Source: Pectobacterium brasiliense (lineage in GTDB: Bacteria; Pseudomonadota; Gammaproteobacteria; Enterobacterales; Enterobacteriaceae). From it: DNA of 64,000 bases. Shown piece by piece: positions 9,943-18,681 of this stretch (position 1 is the first letter of the stretch; every line of letters begins with the position of its first letter). The stretch lies in the NCBI RefSeq assembly GCF_016950255.1, contig NZ_JACGFN010000001.1:1240001-1304000 (forward strand). The letters are read 5' to 3'. The notes under the pieces were generated by a model. The model was not told the origin of the DNA. It worked only from the letters and a program-made list of their open reading frames with translations, and made no database searches. A program made the translations under genes and the position numbers.

Positions 9943-10167
9943 ATGAGCAACGCAGATTTTTCTACTGCTGCATCCGCTGAAACACTGGCCCATGAGGTTA
10001 CCTGCCTGAAGGCTATGGTTACGCTGTTATTAAAAGCAATCGGCCAGGCAGATGCTGGTAAAGTTATCATCAATATGGAAAGATATATTGCTCAATTGGA
10101 AGATGCCGAGCAAGCCGCTGTCTTTGATAACACGATTAAACAAATCAAAACCAGCTACCGTAAATAG
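9943..10167 (+). CDS. yecF: YecF-like protein, DUF2594 family
   Basis: 74 residues. It aligns by eye with E. coli YecF: MS-DFSTA at the N terminus, LA-EV-CLKAM-TL-L-A-GQADAG in the middle, and AAVF--T-KQIK--YR at the end. It has no signal peptide or membrane segment; function is unknown. YecF sits beside uvrY in E. coli too, but there on the same side as sdiA. The ribosome site (GAGGACAA, 9930-9937) is acceptable. Confidence 0.85.
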   Translation: MSNADFSTAASAETLAHEVTCLKAMVTLLLKAIGQADAGKVIINMERYIAQLEDAEQAAVFDNTIKQIKTSYRK

Positions 10168-10176
10168 CACTATTTG

Positions 10177-10214
10177 CTACACCGCCATCTTAATAATTTG
10201 ATCTGGCGGTGTAG
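10177..10214. terminator. Inverted repeat between convergent yecF and the 95-aa gene
   Basis: Perfect 11-bp arms CTACACCGCCA (10177-10187) and TGGCGGTGTAG (10204-10214) with a 16-nt loop. It lies between two convergent genes, so a bidirectional terminator is likely. There is no strong T-run. Confidence 0.55.
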
Positions 10215-10260
10215 TGATATTAAGCATTGTCTTCCTGATCTAAAAAATAGAGACGCTCGT

Positions 10261-10548
10261 CTATTTATTTCCGATACTGATGAGTTTCAAAAGCAGTGCC
10301 TCTTCTTTCTTTTTATAACGAGTTAATTCCATCACCAACGCTTTATCCAGGAACTGTTTTCTGGAAAGTGCTTTTCTTTCGTCAACCAGTTCCCTCAGCT
10401 CAGTGAAGCATTGATTTATTTTGTACTCTTTTGAACTTTCCGTACAAATTATCTCATGGATTGCCTGGCTCAGTTCAGACAATGAGATAACCGATTTTGG
10501 ATCCTGGTGACTTTTTTCTATGACAGCCAGTAATTTTTCGAATCCCAT
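10261..10548 (-). CDS. Small helical protein of unknown function
   Basis: 95 residues from the ATG at 10548, chosen because GGAGG lies 5 nt upstream; a frame from 10566 lacks such a site. The protein is rich in Lys, Glu and Leu, has no signal or membrane segment, and its last 40 residues could form a coiled coil (ALSRKQFLDKALVMELTRYK). It is not a family I recognise. It is convergent with yecF and shares the inverted repeat at 10177-10214. Confidence 0.7.
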   Translation of the reverse strand: MGFEKLLAVIEKSHQDPKSVISLSELSQAIHEIICTESSKEYKINQCFTELRELVDERKALSRKQFLDKALVMELTRYKKKEEALLLKLISIGNK

Positions 10549-11015
10549 ATGAACCTCCGAAATCAAGCAGAAACTTGCTTATGGCTAACCAGGAAACTCC
10601 AGCTACCTCTAAACGCCGCCCCAGTGGATATGAACACAACCCTGTGCAAGCAACTCGTCACATCATAAACGATGTGTCAACTATTCCATCTGTTAAGCAT
10701 AGCATCTTCTCGCCACTCTTCAGGACGCATGGGGCACATTCTCGCCATCAAAAGTGATAACGTTCAGCGATATCATCAGACACCCTATGTATCCACATAG
10801 CATGACAGCAGAATATCAATAAAACATGATCGAAAAAGTCACGGCTATTAAGCGAGGGGGATTTGTTATGAAAGTGATAAAAATAGAATAGAGCGGGGAA
10901 AACCAACGCAGGAAATACGGCTAACGTTAAGGACGGATATAATTAAAAATAAATTAACCAAAGAAAAAAGAAATAATAACAAACTGAAACCAATATCATA
11001 ACTCATTGAAATTGT
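10549..11015. other. Intergenic region between the 95-aa gene and tRNA-Lys
   Basis: About 470 bp. A 60-codon plus-strand frame (10575-10757) lacks a ribosome site and has no recognisable composition. The right part is very A-rich. Nothing else seen. Confidence 0.5.
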
Positions 11016-11091
<76 letters not shown>

Positions 11092-11427
11092 AACGGTGGG
11101 GATTATTCTCCTCCCCAGCGTGCCTGTCAAATACTTCATATTAATTTTTTATGCGTAATAATAGGATTGTTAGCGATTGGTAATTTTGTTAACCTGCTCA
11201 GCCTATTTATCTCTGCTTCTCATCATTTTATATCCTCTTCATTTTAGGGCGAAAAACATACAGCGTCGTCTTACAGCATTAGCTACCCTCTTTATGCCTG
11301 GCTATCTCAGACATCCGCTGTAATAAGTACTGCGGTTGCGCTATCTTATTCGTTTCGATTTTCGTAAACGAGAGCCGCCAAAGAGCTCAAAAAAACATCA
11401 CAGACAGAAACAGGAAAGTGTACTTAC
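11092..11427. other. Intergenic region upstream of cycA
   Basis: 336 bp holding the cycA promoter and the tRNA-Lys promoter in divergent arrangement. A GAAAGTG ribosome site precedes cycA only weakly. No clear operator can be named. Confidence 0.4.
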
Positions 11428-12840
11428 ATGGTCGAACAATCAAAAGAAACCGCAGGCCTTGCCTCTGAACAGGGAGAGGGACTGCAACGGAATCTGACTA
11501 ATCGTCATATTCAGCTCATCGCCATCGGCGGAGCGATCGGTACCGGGCTATTTATGGGCTCGGGCAAAACAATCAGCATGGCGGGTCCTTCGATCATCTT
11601 CGTTTATATGATCATTGGTTTTATGCTGTTTTTTGTCATGCGCGCAATGGGAGAACTATTACTCTCCAACCTCAACTATAAATCATTCAGTGATTTCGCT
11701 GCTGACCTCCTTGGGCCATGGGCGGGTTTCTTTACCGGCTGGACGTATTGGTTCTGCTGGGTCGTAACCGGGATCGCCGATGTCGTAGCCATTAGTGCCT
11801 ACTCGCAATTCTGGTTCCCCGATTTATCGCAGTGGGTCTCTTCCCTGCTTTGCGTCCTGCTATTACTGACGCTAAATCTGGCAACAGTGAAGCTGTTTGG
11901 CGAGATGGAATTCTGGTTCGCGATGATCAAAATTGTCGCTATCGTTGCGTTAATCGTGGTCGGTGCCGCGCTGGTGATGATGCAATTCTCTTCCCCATCA
12001 GGAAACGTCGCCTCCTTTACCAACCTTTGGAATGACGGTGGCATGTTCCCTAAAGGGATAAGCGGATTCTTTGCCGGATTCCAGATCGCCGTATTCGCAT
12101 TTGTCGGTATCGAGCTGGTTGGTACAACTGCCGCTGAAACGAAAAATCCGAAAGTCGTGCTGCCCCGCGCAATTAACGCCATCCCGATTCGCATCATCAT
12201 GTTTTATGTTTTTGCGTTAATTATGATTATGTCCGTCACCCCGTGGGGCGCAATTACTGCGGATCGCAGTCCTTTCGTGGAAATGTTCGTACTGGTTGGC
12301 CTGCCTGCAGCCGCCAGTATGATCAACTTTGTCGTGCTGACGTCGGCGGCATCCTCGGCTAATAGCGGCGTATTCTCCACCAGCCGCATGCTCTTTGGCC
12401 TGGCGAAACAAGGCGATGCACCGAAAAGTTTCGGCGTGCTCTCTAAACGCGCGGTTCCTTCGACTGGATTGATGTTTTCCTGTATTTGTTTGCTTTCGGG
12501 CGTGGTGCTGATCTACCTGATTCCGAACGTGATGACGGTCTTTACACTGGTGACCACCGTCTCCGCGATTTTATTCATGTTCATCTGGAGCATCATCCTG
12601 TGCTCTTACCTGACATACCGTAAAAAACGCCCTCAGCTACATGCAGAGTCATCCTATAAAATGCCGTTGGGTATTTTCATGTGCTGGATATGTCTGGCCT
12701 TTTTCGCTTTTGTTATTGTACTGTTAACATTACAACCAGATACACGGCAGGCGCTTATTGTCACGCCGCTGTGGTTTATTGTTCTGGCTATTGCTTATCA
12801 GTTTATTCGTCGGAAAAAGCAGGCTGTTGATGTGAAGTAA
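11428..12840 (+). CDS. cycA: D-serine/D-alanine/glycine proton symporter
   Basis: 470 residues, the size of E. coli CycA. The sequence matches CycA almost continuously through the first half: RNLTNRHIQLIAIGGAIGTG, FMGSGKTIS, GWTYWFCWVVTG. About 12 membrane segments are evident, typical of the amino acid-polyamine-organocation superfamily. It imports glycine, D-alanine, D-serine and D-cycloserine across the inner membrane. It is followed by a clear terminator, so monocistronic. Confidence 0.95.
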   Translation: MVEQSKETAGLASEQGEGLQRNLTNRHIQLIAIGGAIGTGLFMGSGKTISMAGPSIIFVYMIIGFMLFFVMRAMGELLLSNLNYKSFSDFAADLLGPWAGFFTGWTYWFCWVVTGIADVVAISAYSQFWFPDLSQWVSSLLCVLLLLTLNLATVKLFGEMEFWFAMIKIVAIVALIVVGAALVMMQFSSPSGNVASFTNLWNDGGMFPKGISGFFAGFQIAVFAFVGIELVGTTAAETKNPKVVLPRAINAIPIRIIMFYVFALIMIMSVTPWGAITADRSPFVEMFVLVGLPAAASMINFVVLTSAASSANSGVFSTSRMLFGLAKQGDAPKSFGVLSKRAVPSTGLMFSCICLLSGVVLIYLIPNVMTVFTLVTTVSAILFMFIWSIILCSYLTYRKKRPQLHAESSYKMPLGIFMCWICLAFFAFVIVLLTLQPDTRQALIVTPLWFIVLAIAYQFIRRKKQAVDVK

Positions 12841-12857
12841 AAGGTATAAACGCAAGA

Positions 12858-12892
12858 AAGGCGCGGACAAACGTCGGCGCCTTCAATTTTTT
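12858..12892 (+). terminator. Rho-independent terminator of cycA
   Basis: Stem AAGGCGC (12858-12864) with GCGCCTT (12877-12883), followed after CAA by a run of seven T. Confidence 0.8.
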
Positions 12893-13011
12893 TCAGCAAA
12901 ATCACGCATAGCACAAGTCTTCTCTATTATTGGATATAAACAATTCTCAATTGGATATACGAAAATTAATATGCGAACAATTAATGTCGTCACCATTGAT
13001 ATATAAGAAAG

Positions 13012-13278
13012 TTATTCCCGTAATGAAACGGTTGTGATTCGATTGATGTTTTTTGCCAATAGTTCGAAAGCTAAGTAATTATGTTCATCCTGCCGCTGTG
13101 AAGCATCAGCAACGACACCCTCTATCTTTCTATTTAATTCATTGATTTTACTGTCATCAAGTGTTGAAACAATAGCAGAAATCAGCATCTCTAACGATTC
13201 AATCTTCGCGTTAAGCGCTTTTTCTCCAACTTCTTTTTCTGCCAGCTTTATTAAAAGATGAGAGAGGATATTATTCAT
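13012..13278 (-). CDS. iraP: Anti-adapter protein IraP-like (sigma-S stabiliser)
   Basis: 88 residues. The pattern matches E. coli IraP (86 aa): N-terminal (N)LI--LL-KLA-KE, then an internal A-(V/I)E-LE-(I/L)--A(I/M) segment and an E-G-V or E-G-A motif. IraP binds RssB and blocks delivery of RpoS to ClpXP, so RpoS builds up during phosphate starvation. The protein is mostly helical with an N-terminal coiled-coil-like region. The ribosome site AAGGAG lies 6 nt before the ATG. Similarity was judged by eye. Confidence 0.75.
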   Translation of the reverse strand: MNNILSHLLIKLAEKEVGEKALNAKIESLEMLISAIVSTLDDSKINELNRKIEGVVADASQRQDEHNYLAFELLAKNINRITTVSLRE

Positions 13279-13625
13279 TTGAACTCCTTAATCAAAAAAA
13301 TAACCGTCATACACCCATGAGGCAACACCTGTTCTTGGTGCACAGGATAGAGAAAACATAACGAAGATTAATGTAACACTGTGAATGGCCTGACCGCTAG
13401 TGTCTATTATCATTTTAAGGAAATCATATTCACACAGCGGCAATAAAATGAAGTTGCAGATAAATAAACCAAATAAATAAAAAAACTAAAAAACCATTTT
13501 ACTTTTAAAAGCAAAAATTCCTGCTTTGAGGAAGATCGATAATGCTATGAGTTGTGATTAGCTTCACAAAAAAATAAGAAAGATCTCCATCTTGATCGAA
13601 CATCTGACACAAAAATCTAATGAGT
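13279..13625. other. AT-rich intergenic region between iraP and the nac stub
   Basis: Holds the iraP promoter region. No gene seen on either strand. Confidence 0.4.
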
Positions 13626-13651
13626 AGCCAGCCATCGGGAAATGGCTGGCT
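13626..13651 (-). terminator. Hairpin just downstream of the nac-like stub
   Basis: Perfect 10-bp arms AGCCAGCCAT (13626-13635) and ATGGCTGGCT (13642-13651), loop CGGGAA. It starts 13 bp after the stop codon of the stub. The T-run is weak. Confidence 0.65.
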
Positions 13652-13664
13652 CTATGGCTAACGC

Positions 13665-13940
13665 TTACGCACTCATTGACTGCCGTGCGCCACTCACCGC
13701 ATCCTTTGCCTGCTCGCACTGTGACAATATCGTCTGTGCATGAGAATAAAGAATTTTCCCCGCCTCGGTGGGCGTCACACCACGCCGACTCCGTACCAGC
13801 AGCTGTTTTTCGAGTTCACTCTCCAGCGTCGCGACCTGCTGGCTCAGCGCCGGTTGTGCAATATGCAACAACTCAGCAGCCTGTGTCAGGCTACCGATAT
13901 CAACGATTTTCACAAAATACTTGAGCCGTCTAAGATTCAT
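13665..13940 (-). CDS. nac: Nac-like LysR protein reduced to its DNA-binding domain
   Basis: 91 residues, against about 305 for Nac of Klebsiella or E. coli. The sequence follows the Nac N terminus closely: MN-RRLKYFVKIVDIGSLTQAAE, LHIAQPALSQQVATLE, RGVTPT-AGKILY-HA. It covers the winged HTH and linker helix only; no effector-binding domain can be found downstream, where a hairpin follows at once. The start is well supported (GGAGG upstream). In E. coli nac also lies near asn tRNA genes, as here. It could be a decayed gene or a functional stand-alone HTH protein that would dimerise through the linker helix and compete at LysR sites. Confidence 0.8.
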   Translation of the reverse strand: MNLRRLKYFVKIVDIGSLTQAAELLHIAQPALSQQVATLESELEKQLLVRSRRGVTPTEAGKILYSHAQTILSQCEQAKDAVSGARQSMSA

Positions 13941-14272
13941 GTCTGCCTCCTGAGTAGTTACTCTAAAGAGGTAGCAAAAAGCGCGCCATATTATGTTTCT
14001 ATGCCTAAGAAAAAGTGATACCTCATTGATAAGCCACAGGTAAAATAAGGAAAAGCAATGATTCTGCTAACCCAAATACCTGATTCTGCCTAGGAATCCC
14101 CTCAGCAAGCCCATACCAACCTGCACCATCTTAAAGCACCCCGTGCTATTTTAGGGTGCAAACCCGTCCGCGACTCCGCGTATTTAATTGCTTTCCAGTG
14201 CTCAACTTGAGCAATAATTTCAATATGTTGGTTATTAGTTCGGCAATCAAACGCACCAAGCGATAACAGCCT
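13941..14272. other. Intergenic region upstream of tRNA-Asn
   Basis: Contains the promoter of the nac-like stub. A minus-strand 67-codon frame at 14102-14305 overlaps the tRNA-Asn promoter and is not credible. Nothing else seen. Confidence 0.4.
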
Positions 14273-14301
14273 TTGACAACCCGAAACGCTCCCGCTATTA
14301 T
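14273..14301 (+). promoter_or_regulatory. Promoter of tRNA-Asn
   Basis: TTGACA (14273-14278), 17-bp spacer, TATTAT (14296-14301). Position and near-consensus boxes fit a strong tRNA promoter. Confidence 0.75.
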
Positions 14302-14319
14302 CCATCGCACTTAACCGAT

Positions 14320-14395
14320 TCCTCTGTAGTTCAGTCGGTAGAACGGCGGACTGTTAATCCGTATGTCACTGGTTCGAGTCCAGTCAGAGGAGCCA
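14320..14395 (+). tRNA. asn-tRNA: tRNA-Asn (anticodon GTT), attachment site of the ICE
   Basis: 76 nt with encoded CCA, acceptor TCCTCTG paired with CAGAGGA, and anticodon GTT in GGACTGTTAATCC. Its last 16 bases plus four further bases recur at 54172-54191, marking the ICE boundary. Confidence 0.96.
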
Positions 14396-14399
14396 AATT
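14380..14399 (+). repeat. attL: attL of the tRNA-Asn ICE
   Basis: The 20-bp sequence ccagtcagaggagccaaatt covers the 3' end of tRNA-Asn and is repeated exactly at 54172-54191. Confidence 0.9.
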
Positions 14400-14556
14400 C
14401 TTGTTTTCATGTTTCTTTGCGAATCCCTATATGATTTAGATTCAATAAGTTAATGTGAAAAGTCTTCCCGATGCATTTTCAGTTTACCCTCCGCATCGGG
14501 AGAATTTGGTGGTCAGATTTGGGGTCTTTCCGGTTCGATAATGGAGTGACCCGCAT

Positions 14557-15828
14557 ATGTCCCTTAATGACACTAAAATCCGCAACTTAAAACCACCTGT
14601 TACCCCCATAAAACTATCCGATTCACACGGCCTATATCTTCACGTTAAACCTACTGGCTCGCGTCTCTGGTACTTCAGATATTATTTTTGTGGCAAAGAG
14701 ACCCGCATAGCGTTGGGCGCTTATCCGTTAATCAGTCTGTCAGAAGCACGCCAGAAACGTGATGAACTCCGCAAACTGCTGGTGCAAAATATCAACCCGG
14801 CACAGCAACGTGCAGCTGAGAAGGCGGCTCGTTCTCCTGCAAAGAGTTTCAAGACCGTTGCATTGAGCTGGCATAAAAGCAACCGAACCTGGTCAGAGAA
14901 TCATGCCGCCCGTCTGCTCGCCAGCATGAATAACCATATCTTCCCGATAATTGGACACCTGCCAGTCACAGAACTGAAAACTCGCCACTTCATCGACCTG
15001 CTGAAAGGGATTGAGAAAAAAGGTTTGCTGGAAGTGGCGGCACGAACCCGACAGCATATGTGCAACATCATGCGTCATGCCGTGCATCAGGAGTTGATAG
15101 AGCACAATCCGGCGGCAAATTTGGATGGCATTATCGCCCCTCCAGTTAAACGTCACTACCCTGCCCTTCCGCTGGAGCGACTGCCGGAACTGTTGGCTAG
15201 CATTGAGGACTACAAGCAAGGACGTGAATTAACCCGCTTGGCAGTCTCACTCACCCTGCACCTGTTCATCCGTTCCAGCGAATTGCGTTTTGCCCGTTGG
15301 TCTGAGATCGATTTCAGAAACAAAATCTGGACCATTCCAGCCACCCGCGAAGCCATCCCCGGAGTGCGTTATTCCGGGCGTGGGGCCAAAATGCGCACGC
15401 CGCATATCGTTCCCCTCTCCCGTCAATCCGTCGCTATTCTGAAACAGATACGGGAAATTTCCGGGCATCAGGAACTAATATTTCCCGGTGATCATAATCG
15501 GTATAAGCCGATGTGCGAAAACACAGTCAACAAGGCGCTGAGGCTGATGGGTTATGACACGAAAGATGAAATCTGCGGTCACGGATTCCGGGCAATGGCC
15601 TGTAGCGCCCTAATGGAGTCTGGCCTATGGTCGCAGGATGCCGTTGAACGTCAAATGAGCCATCAGGAACGCAATAGCGTTCGAGCGGCTTACATCCATA
15701 AAGCTGAATATCTCGAGGCACGTAAAGCGATGATGCAATGGTGGTCAGATTATTTGGATACCAACCGAGAAGGATATGTTGCGCCATACATTTATGCTCA
15801 ACAACATAAGACGGCTGGAGCAGCCTGA
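14557..15828 (+). CDS. int: P4-type tyrosine recombinase (integrase) of the ICE
   Basis: 423 residues. DUF4102-like N-terminal domain (MSLNDTKIRNLKPP), then the catalytic domain with SSELRFARW, HGFRAMA, and MSHQERNSVRAAYIHKAE. It should recombine attP with the tRNA-Asn 3' end and, with an accessory factor, excise the element. It lies 160 bp downstream of attL and reads away from the tRNA, as usual. A leader stretch before it (about 14461-14556) recurs in diverged form before the integrase remnant at 54360. No xis gene of the usual small kind is next to it; AlpA-like 18682 could fill that role. Confidence 0.94.
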   Translation: MSLNDTKIRNLKPPVTPIKLSDSHGLYLHVKPTGSRLWYFRYYFCGKETRIALGAYPLISLSEARQKRDELRKLLVQNINPAQQRAAEKAARSPAKSFKTVALSWHKSNRTWSENHAARLLASMNNHIFPIIGHLPVTELKTRHFIDLLKGIEKKGLLEVAARTRQHMCNIMRHAVHQELIEHNPAANLDGIIAPPVKRHYPALPLERLPELLASIEDYKQGRELTRLAVSLTLHLFIRSSELRFARWSEIDFRNKIWTIPATREAIPGVRYSGRGAKMRTPHIVPLSRQSVAILKQIREISGHQELIFPGDHNRYKPMCENTVNKALRLMGYDTKDEICGHGFRAMACSALMESGLWSQDAVERQMSHQERNSVRAAYIHKAEYLEARKAMMQWWSDYLDTNREGYVAPYIYAQQHKTAGAA

Positions 15829-15961
15829 TCGATAATGCATCTAAGAGCAGATCCTGATAACAGGATCTGCTTTTCAGACTGCGAGAAAATCTTGCCTCAG
15901 CATTTCACAAAAAATCGAGAAACGTCAGGAAATTACTCAGGCCGGATACAGGAATGAAGGC

Positions 15962-16276
15962 CTATTGCGGGGTAATCAACAACGTAGAATTAGGGTTACT
16001 TTTCTTATAACGATGGTACTGCAAGATTAGCGTTGCGAGATCTTCATCGACAGCATAAAAATAGGCTTCCGGCACATCTAGCACCGCCGCAAAACGGCAA
16101 ACCAGACCAAAATCCGGCGAACTGATTTCCCTTTCATATTGGCTTACGCGAGAACTCGCTGTCTCTTCATCCAGCCCAGCGAGACAACCGAGCTCGACCT
16201 GTTTTAATCCTGCATTCACTCGGGCCAATCTTAATCGTTTACCAATCACGGCATTACCTGCTTCGCAGATTAACAT
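15962..16276 (-). CDS. XRE-family regulator, tandem copy 1
   Basis: 104 residues. An HTH_3 domain begins with GKRLRLARVNAGLKQVELGCLAGL, with the recognition segment ETASSRVSQYEREISSPDF (key blocks only). The C-terminal tail VLDVPEAYFYAVDEDLA is typical of small phage-like repressors. It is nearly identical in layout to the neighbour at 16462, differing at scattered positions, so an old tandem duplication. The start could be a little upstream; the region before the ATG has AAGAGAGG. Confidence 0.85.
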   Translation of the reverse strand: MLICEAGNAVIGKRLRLARVNAGLKQVELGCLAGLDEETASSRVSQYEREISSPDFGLVCRFAAVLDVPEAYFYAVDEDLATLILQYHRYKKSNPNSTLLITPQ

Positions 16277-16461
16277 AAGCCGATTATCGCCGTTCCCGTC
16301 ATGCCTCTCTTGAAGTGGTTCTTCATCCAGTAAATTTAAAATTTATTTTTGGTTATTTTAAGATCAAAAATGAAGATTTAATTTATTTAGAGTAGGAATA
16401 ATTAAATTTAGGAGGGTAAACGCACAGAGATTGAACACCATGACGCATTAGGGAATCAACC
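16277..16461. promoter_or_regulatory. Spacer between the two XRE paralogues
   Basis: AT-rich segment with a TAAATTTAAAATTTATTTT-like stretch around 16331-16349, resembling the AT-rich leader before copy 2 (16819-16860). Probably holds the copy 1 promoter and operators. Confidence 0.4.
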
Positions 16462-16818
16462 TTACTGAGGTGTGATGAGCAGCGTGGAGTTTGGGTTGGC
16501 TTTCTTGAAACGGTGATACTGTAGGATCAAGGTGGCGAGATCGTCATCGACAGCATAGAAATACGCTTCAGGAACATCCAGCACTGTAGCAAACCGAGAA
16601 ACCAACCCAAAATCTGGCGCACTGACTTCTCTTTCATATTGGCTCACACGAGAGCTTGCCGTTTCCTCATCCAAACCAGCTAGGCAACCAAGCTCTGCCT
16701 GCTTTAATCCCTTGTTCACTCGGGCTAGTCTTAATCGCTTACCAATCACGGTGTTATCCACGGCGCTGATCAACATAGACTGATTATCGCTTCTCTCAGT
16801 AAGCCCTTCTTGAAGCAT
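16462..16818 (-). CDS. XRE-family regulator, tandem copy 2
   Basis: 118 residues; MLISAVDNTVIGKRLRLARVN-GLKQAELG aligns with copy 1 over its full length and the C-terminal PNSTLLITPQ is identical. The ATG at 16776 (MLISA) would give a protein of the same size as copy 1, while 16818 adds 14 residues; GAAAG upstream of 16818 is a weak ribosome site. It is divergent from the Ner-like gene at 16924, the classic layout of a repressor/anti-repressor switch. Confidence 0.85.
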   Translation of the reverse strand: MLQEGLTERSDNQSMLISAVDNTVIGKRLRLARVNKGLKQAELGCLAGLDEETASSRVSQYEREVSAPDFGLVSRFATVLDVPEAYFYAVDDDLATLILQYHRFKKANPNSTLLITPQ

Positions 16819-16881
16819 TTCTTTCCTAAATAAATTTTATCTTTATTTATGGTTGTTTTTTCACCTATAATAAAGATATAG

Positions 16882-16899
16882 TTTACTGGAAGAAGTAAA
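16882..16899. promoter_or_regulatory. Candidate operator between XRE copy 2 and the Ner-like gene
   Basis: Inverted repeat TTTACT (16882-16887) and AGTAAA (16894-16899), 6-nt centre, within the 105-bp divergent promoter region. Binding by either regulator is inferred. Confidence 0.4.
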
Positions 16900-16923
16900 G
16901 TTTTAATCCAAGAGGGGGGAAGT

Positions 16924-17196
16924 ATGAACATTGAACAACAGGAACAACGAATGGACTGGCATCCTGCCGATATCATTGCAGCACTGCGTAAACGAAAGAC
17001 GACGTTAGCAGCCGTATCACGTGAGGCGGGTCTTAGTTCATCAACGCTTGCAAATGCACTAAACCGACCCTGGCCGAAAGGTGAACGACTGATCGCAGAC
17101 GCACTGGGCATTCCAGCGAGTGAAATCTGGCCGAATCGTTATTTCGATTCACAAGGGCAGCGCATTCCGCGAGAAATTCGTCATAAAAAAAATTAG
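16924..17196 (+). CDS. Ner/Nlp-like DNA-binding protein
   Basis: 90 residues. It matches the Mu Ner / SfsB type: WHPADI-AALRKRKTTLAAVSREAGLSSSTLANALNRPWPKGERLIADALG, then IWPNRYFD (blocks cited as hallmarks). The helix-turn-helix covers residues about 25-55. It likely represses or activates the divergent XRE promoter and the downstream ICE genes. The ribosome site GAGGGGGGAAG is strong. Confidence 0.88.
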   Translation: MNIEQQEQRMDWHPADIIAALRKRKTTLAAVSREAGLSSSTLANALNRPWPKGERLIADALGIPASEIWPNRYFDSQGQRIPREIRHKKN

Positions 17197-17613
17197 ATCA
17201 CTTGCTGGGCTTAAGCGCCAACAACTAGGGAAAACAAGCTCTTATCTCAACTCAGTTCAACCGTACCGCATCATCAATTGGTTCGTTAATGACTTAGAAC
17301 CAATTGATATGCCGTAAATCATGATATTTTCATTCCTTTTTTGATGCGGAGCTTTGGTTGTATTGCTCTGAATAAAATCAGCAACGCACAGAATAAAAAT
17401 CGACATGAGGAAGTTAGCCCATCTGCTGATAGCATCCTAGTTGGAACATTTTTGTGACGGCCAGCGAAAAGCGATCAATAACATCATCGTTATCCCAACA
17501 ACCCCTCACTAATCCTATTCCTCATTTTCAGAATCCTATCTATACGTCATGGCTGCATAAGGAAACGTTAGCCACCTATGCAATATATCATTTTCATATA
17601 AAGGAGATGAATC
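17197..17613. other. Intergenic region after the Ner-like gene
   Basis: 417 bp without a credible gene. It has a perfect inverted repeat CAATTGGTTC (17275-17284) and GAACCAATTG (17297-17306), 12-nt centre, which could be an operator or a weak terminator. Confidence 0.5.
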
Positions 17614-18528
17614 ATGATAACGAAAAATAGGATATTTAATACCACGAGTGATGAATTTAGCTGGATTACGATACCAGAAGCCATAGTTATCGCGGCTCAG
17701 ATAAGAAACTCGCTGTTAACAGAAGCTGATATTTATCGCCATGCCTTATACGGAGATATCAACCTTTCGATCTACTTCCAATCTCCAGTGATCTTACGAA
17801 GAATCAAAACATCAAATGCTAAGGCAAAGCTTAAGCCTATAGGCAATCATTTGATTAACCAGCTATGCATTCTCGAAAAAAACTGTTTCATCAATAACAG
17901 AAACTTAATCGTCACCACCGAGGGTAAATATACTTACCCCACTCGACAAGTGATTGATACAACGCTTATCGGCTATGAATATGTTCTGGTCCAACGTTTA
18001 TTAGCGAGATCTCTGGGTATTCCACTACCTGTAATCGGAGAAAATCACGTTAACTATGGTCTTACTGTCAATATCGGCGACGATCACTTTCAAATATTTG
18101 AGAAAATCAGGTATCGCGAAAGGATAAAACAGCAAATCATGAGACTTCCTAAAAATATCGCATCACATATTACTGAAAAAATCCCATACCAGAAAACAAA
18201 GCAGTATAGCCATAGAGAATATTTTCCGATTCATGATTTGCCAAAGGATGCCTGTTTTGTCATCAAACATGCCGAACTTGAGAAATTAATTAACATGCCC
18301 GCCAAAAACGATACATCTCCCCCCTCCTCGACACGTATATCCACGCCATTATCCAGACTGTTCTGGCTTGCCTGTAAAAACAATGAAGCTATCAGCCCAT
18401 TAATCAGGCAACCCTATAAGCTTCTGTCCATCTTTGAACAATGGGCATCAGACGAAGGCATGACCGACCGATTCAGCGGCGATACGTTAAAAACGGCGCT
18501 TGAACGTGGTTCACCTACGTCCGCTTAG
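17614..18528 (+). CDS. Conserved-looking ICE protein of unknown function
   Basis: 304 residues, no signal peptide or membrane segment. The N terminus (WITIPEAIVIAAQ, then TEADIYRHALYGDINLSIYFQSP) looks like a small helical DNA-interaction or regulatory module, and a second basic block lies around residues 170-215 (RERIKQQIMRLPKN). I do not recognise the family. It opens the run of ICE backbone genes (AlpA-like, DUF2857, TraR-like) and has a good ribosome site (AAGGAGATG), so it may be a regulator or accessory replication factor. Confidence 0.65.
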   Translation: MITKNRIFNTTSDEFSWITIPEAIVIAAQIRNSLLTEADIYRHALYGDINLSIYFQSPVILRRIKTSNAKAKLKPIGNHLINQLCILEKNCFINNRNLIVTTEGKYTYPTRQVIDTTLIGYEYVLVQRLLARSLGIPLPVIGENHVNYGLTVNIGDDHFQIFEKIRYRERIKQQIMRLPKNIASHITEKIPYQKTKQYSHREYFPIHDLPKDACFVIKHAELEKLINMPAKNDTSPPSSTRISTPLSRLFWLACKNNEAISPLIRQPYKLLSIFEQWASDEGMTDRFSGDTLKTALERGSPTSA

Positions 18529-18568
18529 GCACCCAATTAAAATGACATTACACGCTTCAATCTAAAAA

Positions 18569-18602
18569 CCCGTATTAAGGATTGTGGTGTCCGTAATACG
18601 GG
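18569..18602 (+). terminator. Hairpin after the 304-aa gene
   Basis: Arms CCCGTATTA (18569-18577) and TAATACGGG (18594-18602). A terminator or a leader structure before the AlpA-like gene; T-run weak. Confidence 0.45.
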
Positions 18603-18681
18603 CTCTTCAACTTTCACTCCTTTCCTCACTGTGTTTCTTTGTCATCTCCGGGCATATCCCATTTCTGCACTGGAGGTATTT

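Noticed and set aside
9300..10167. sdiA-like luxR gene next to yecF
   Set aside because: Expected from the E. coli order, but no frame with a LuxR HTH is present here.
10575..10757. 60-codon plus-strand frame
   Set aside because: No ribosome site, no recognised family, random-looking composition.
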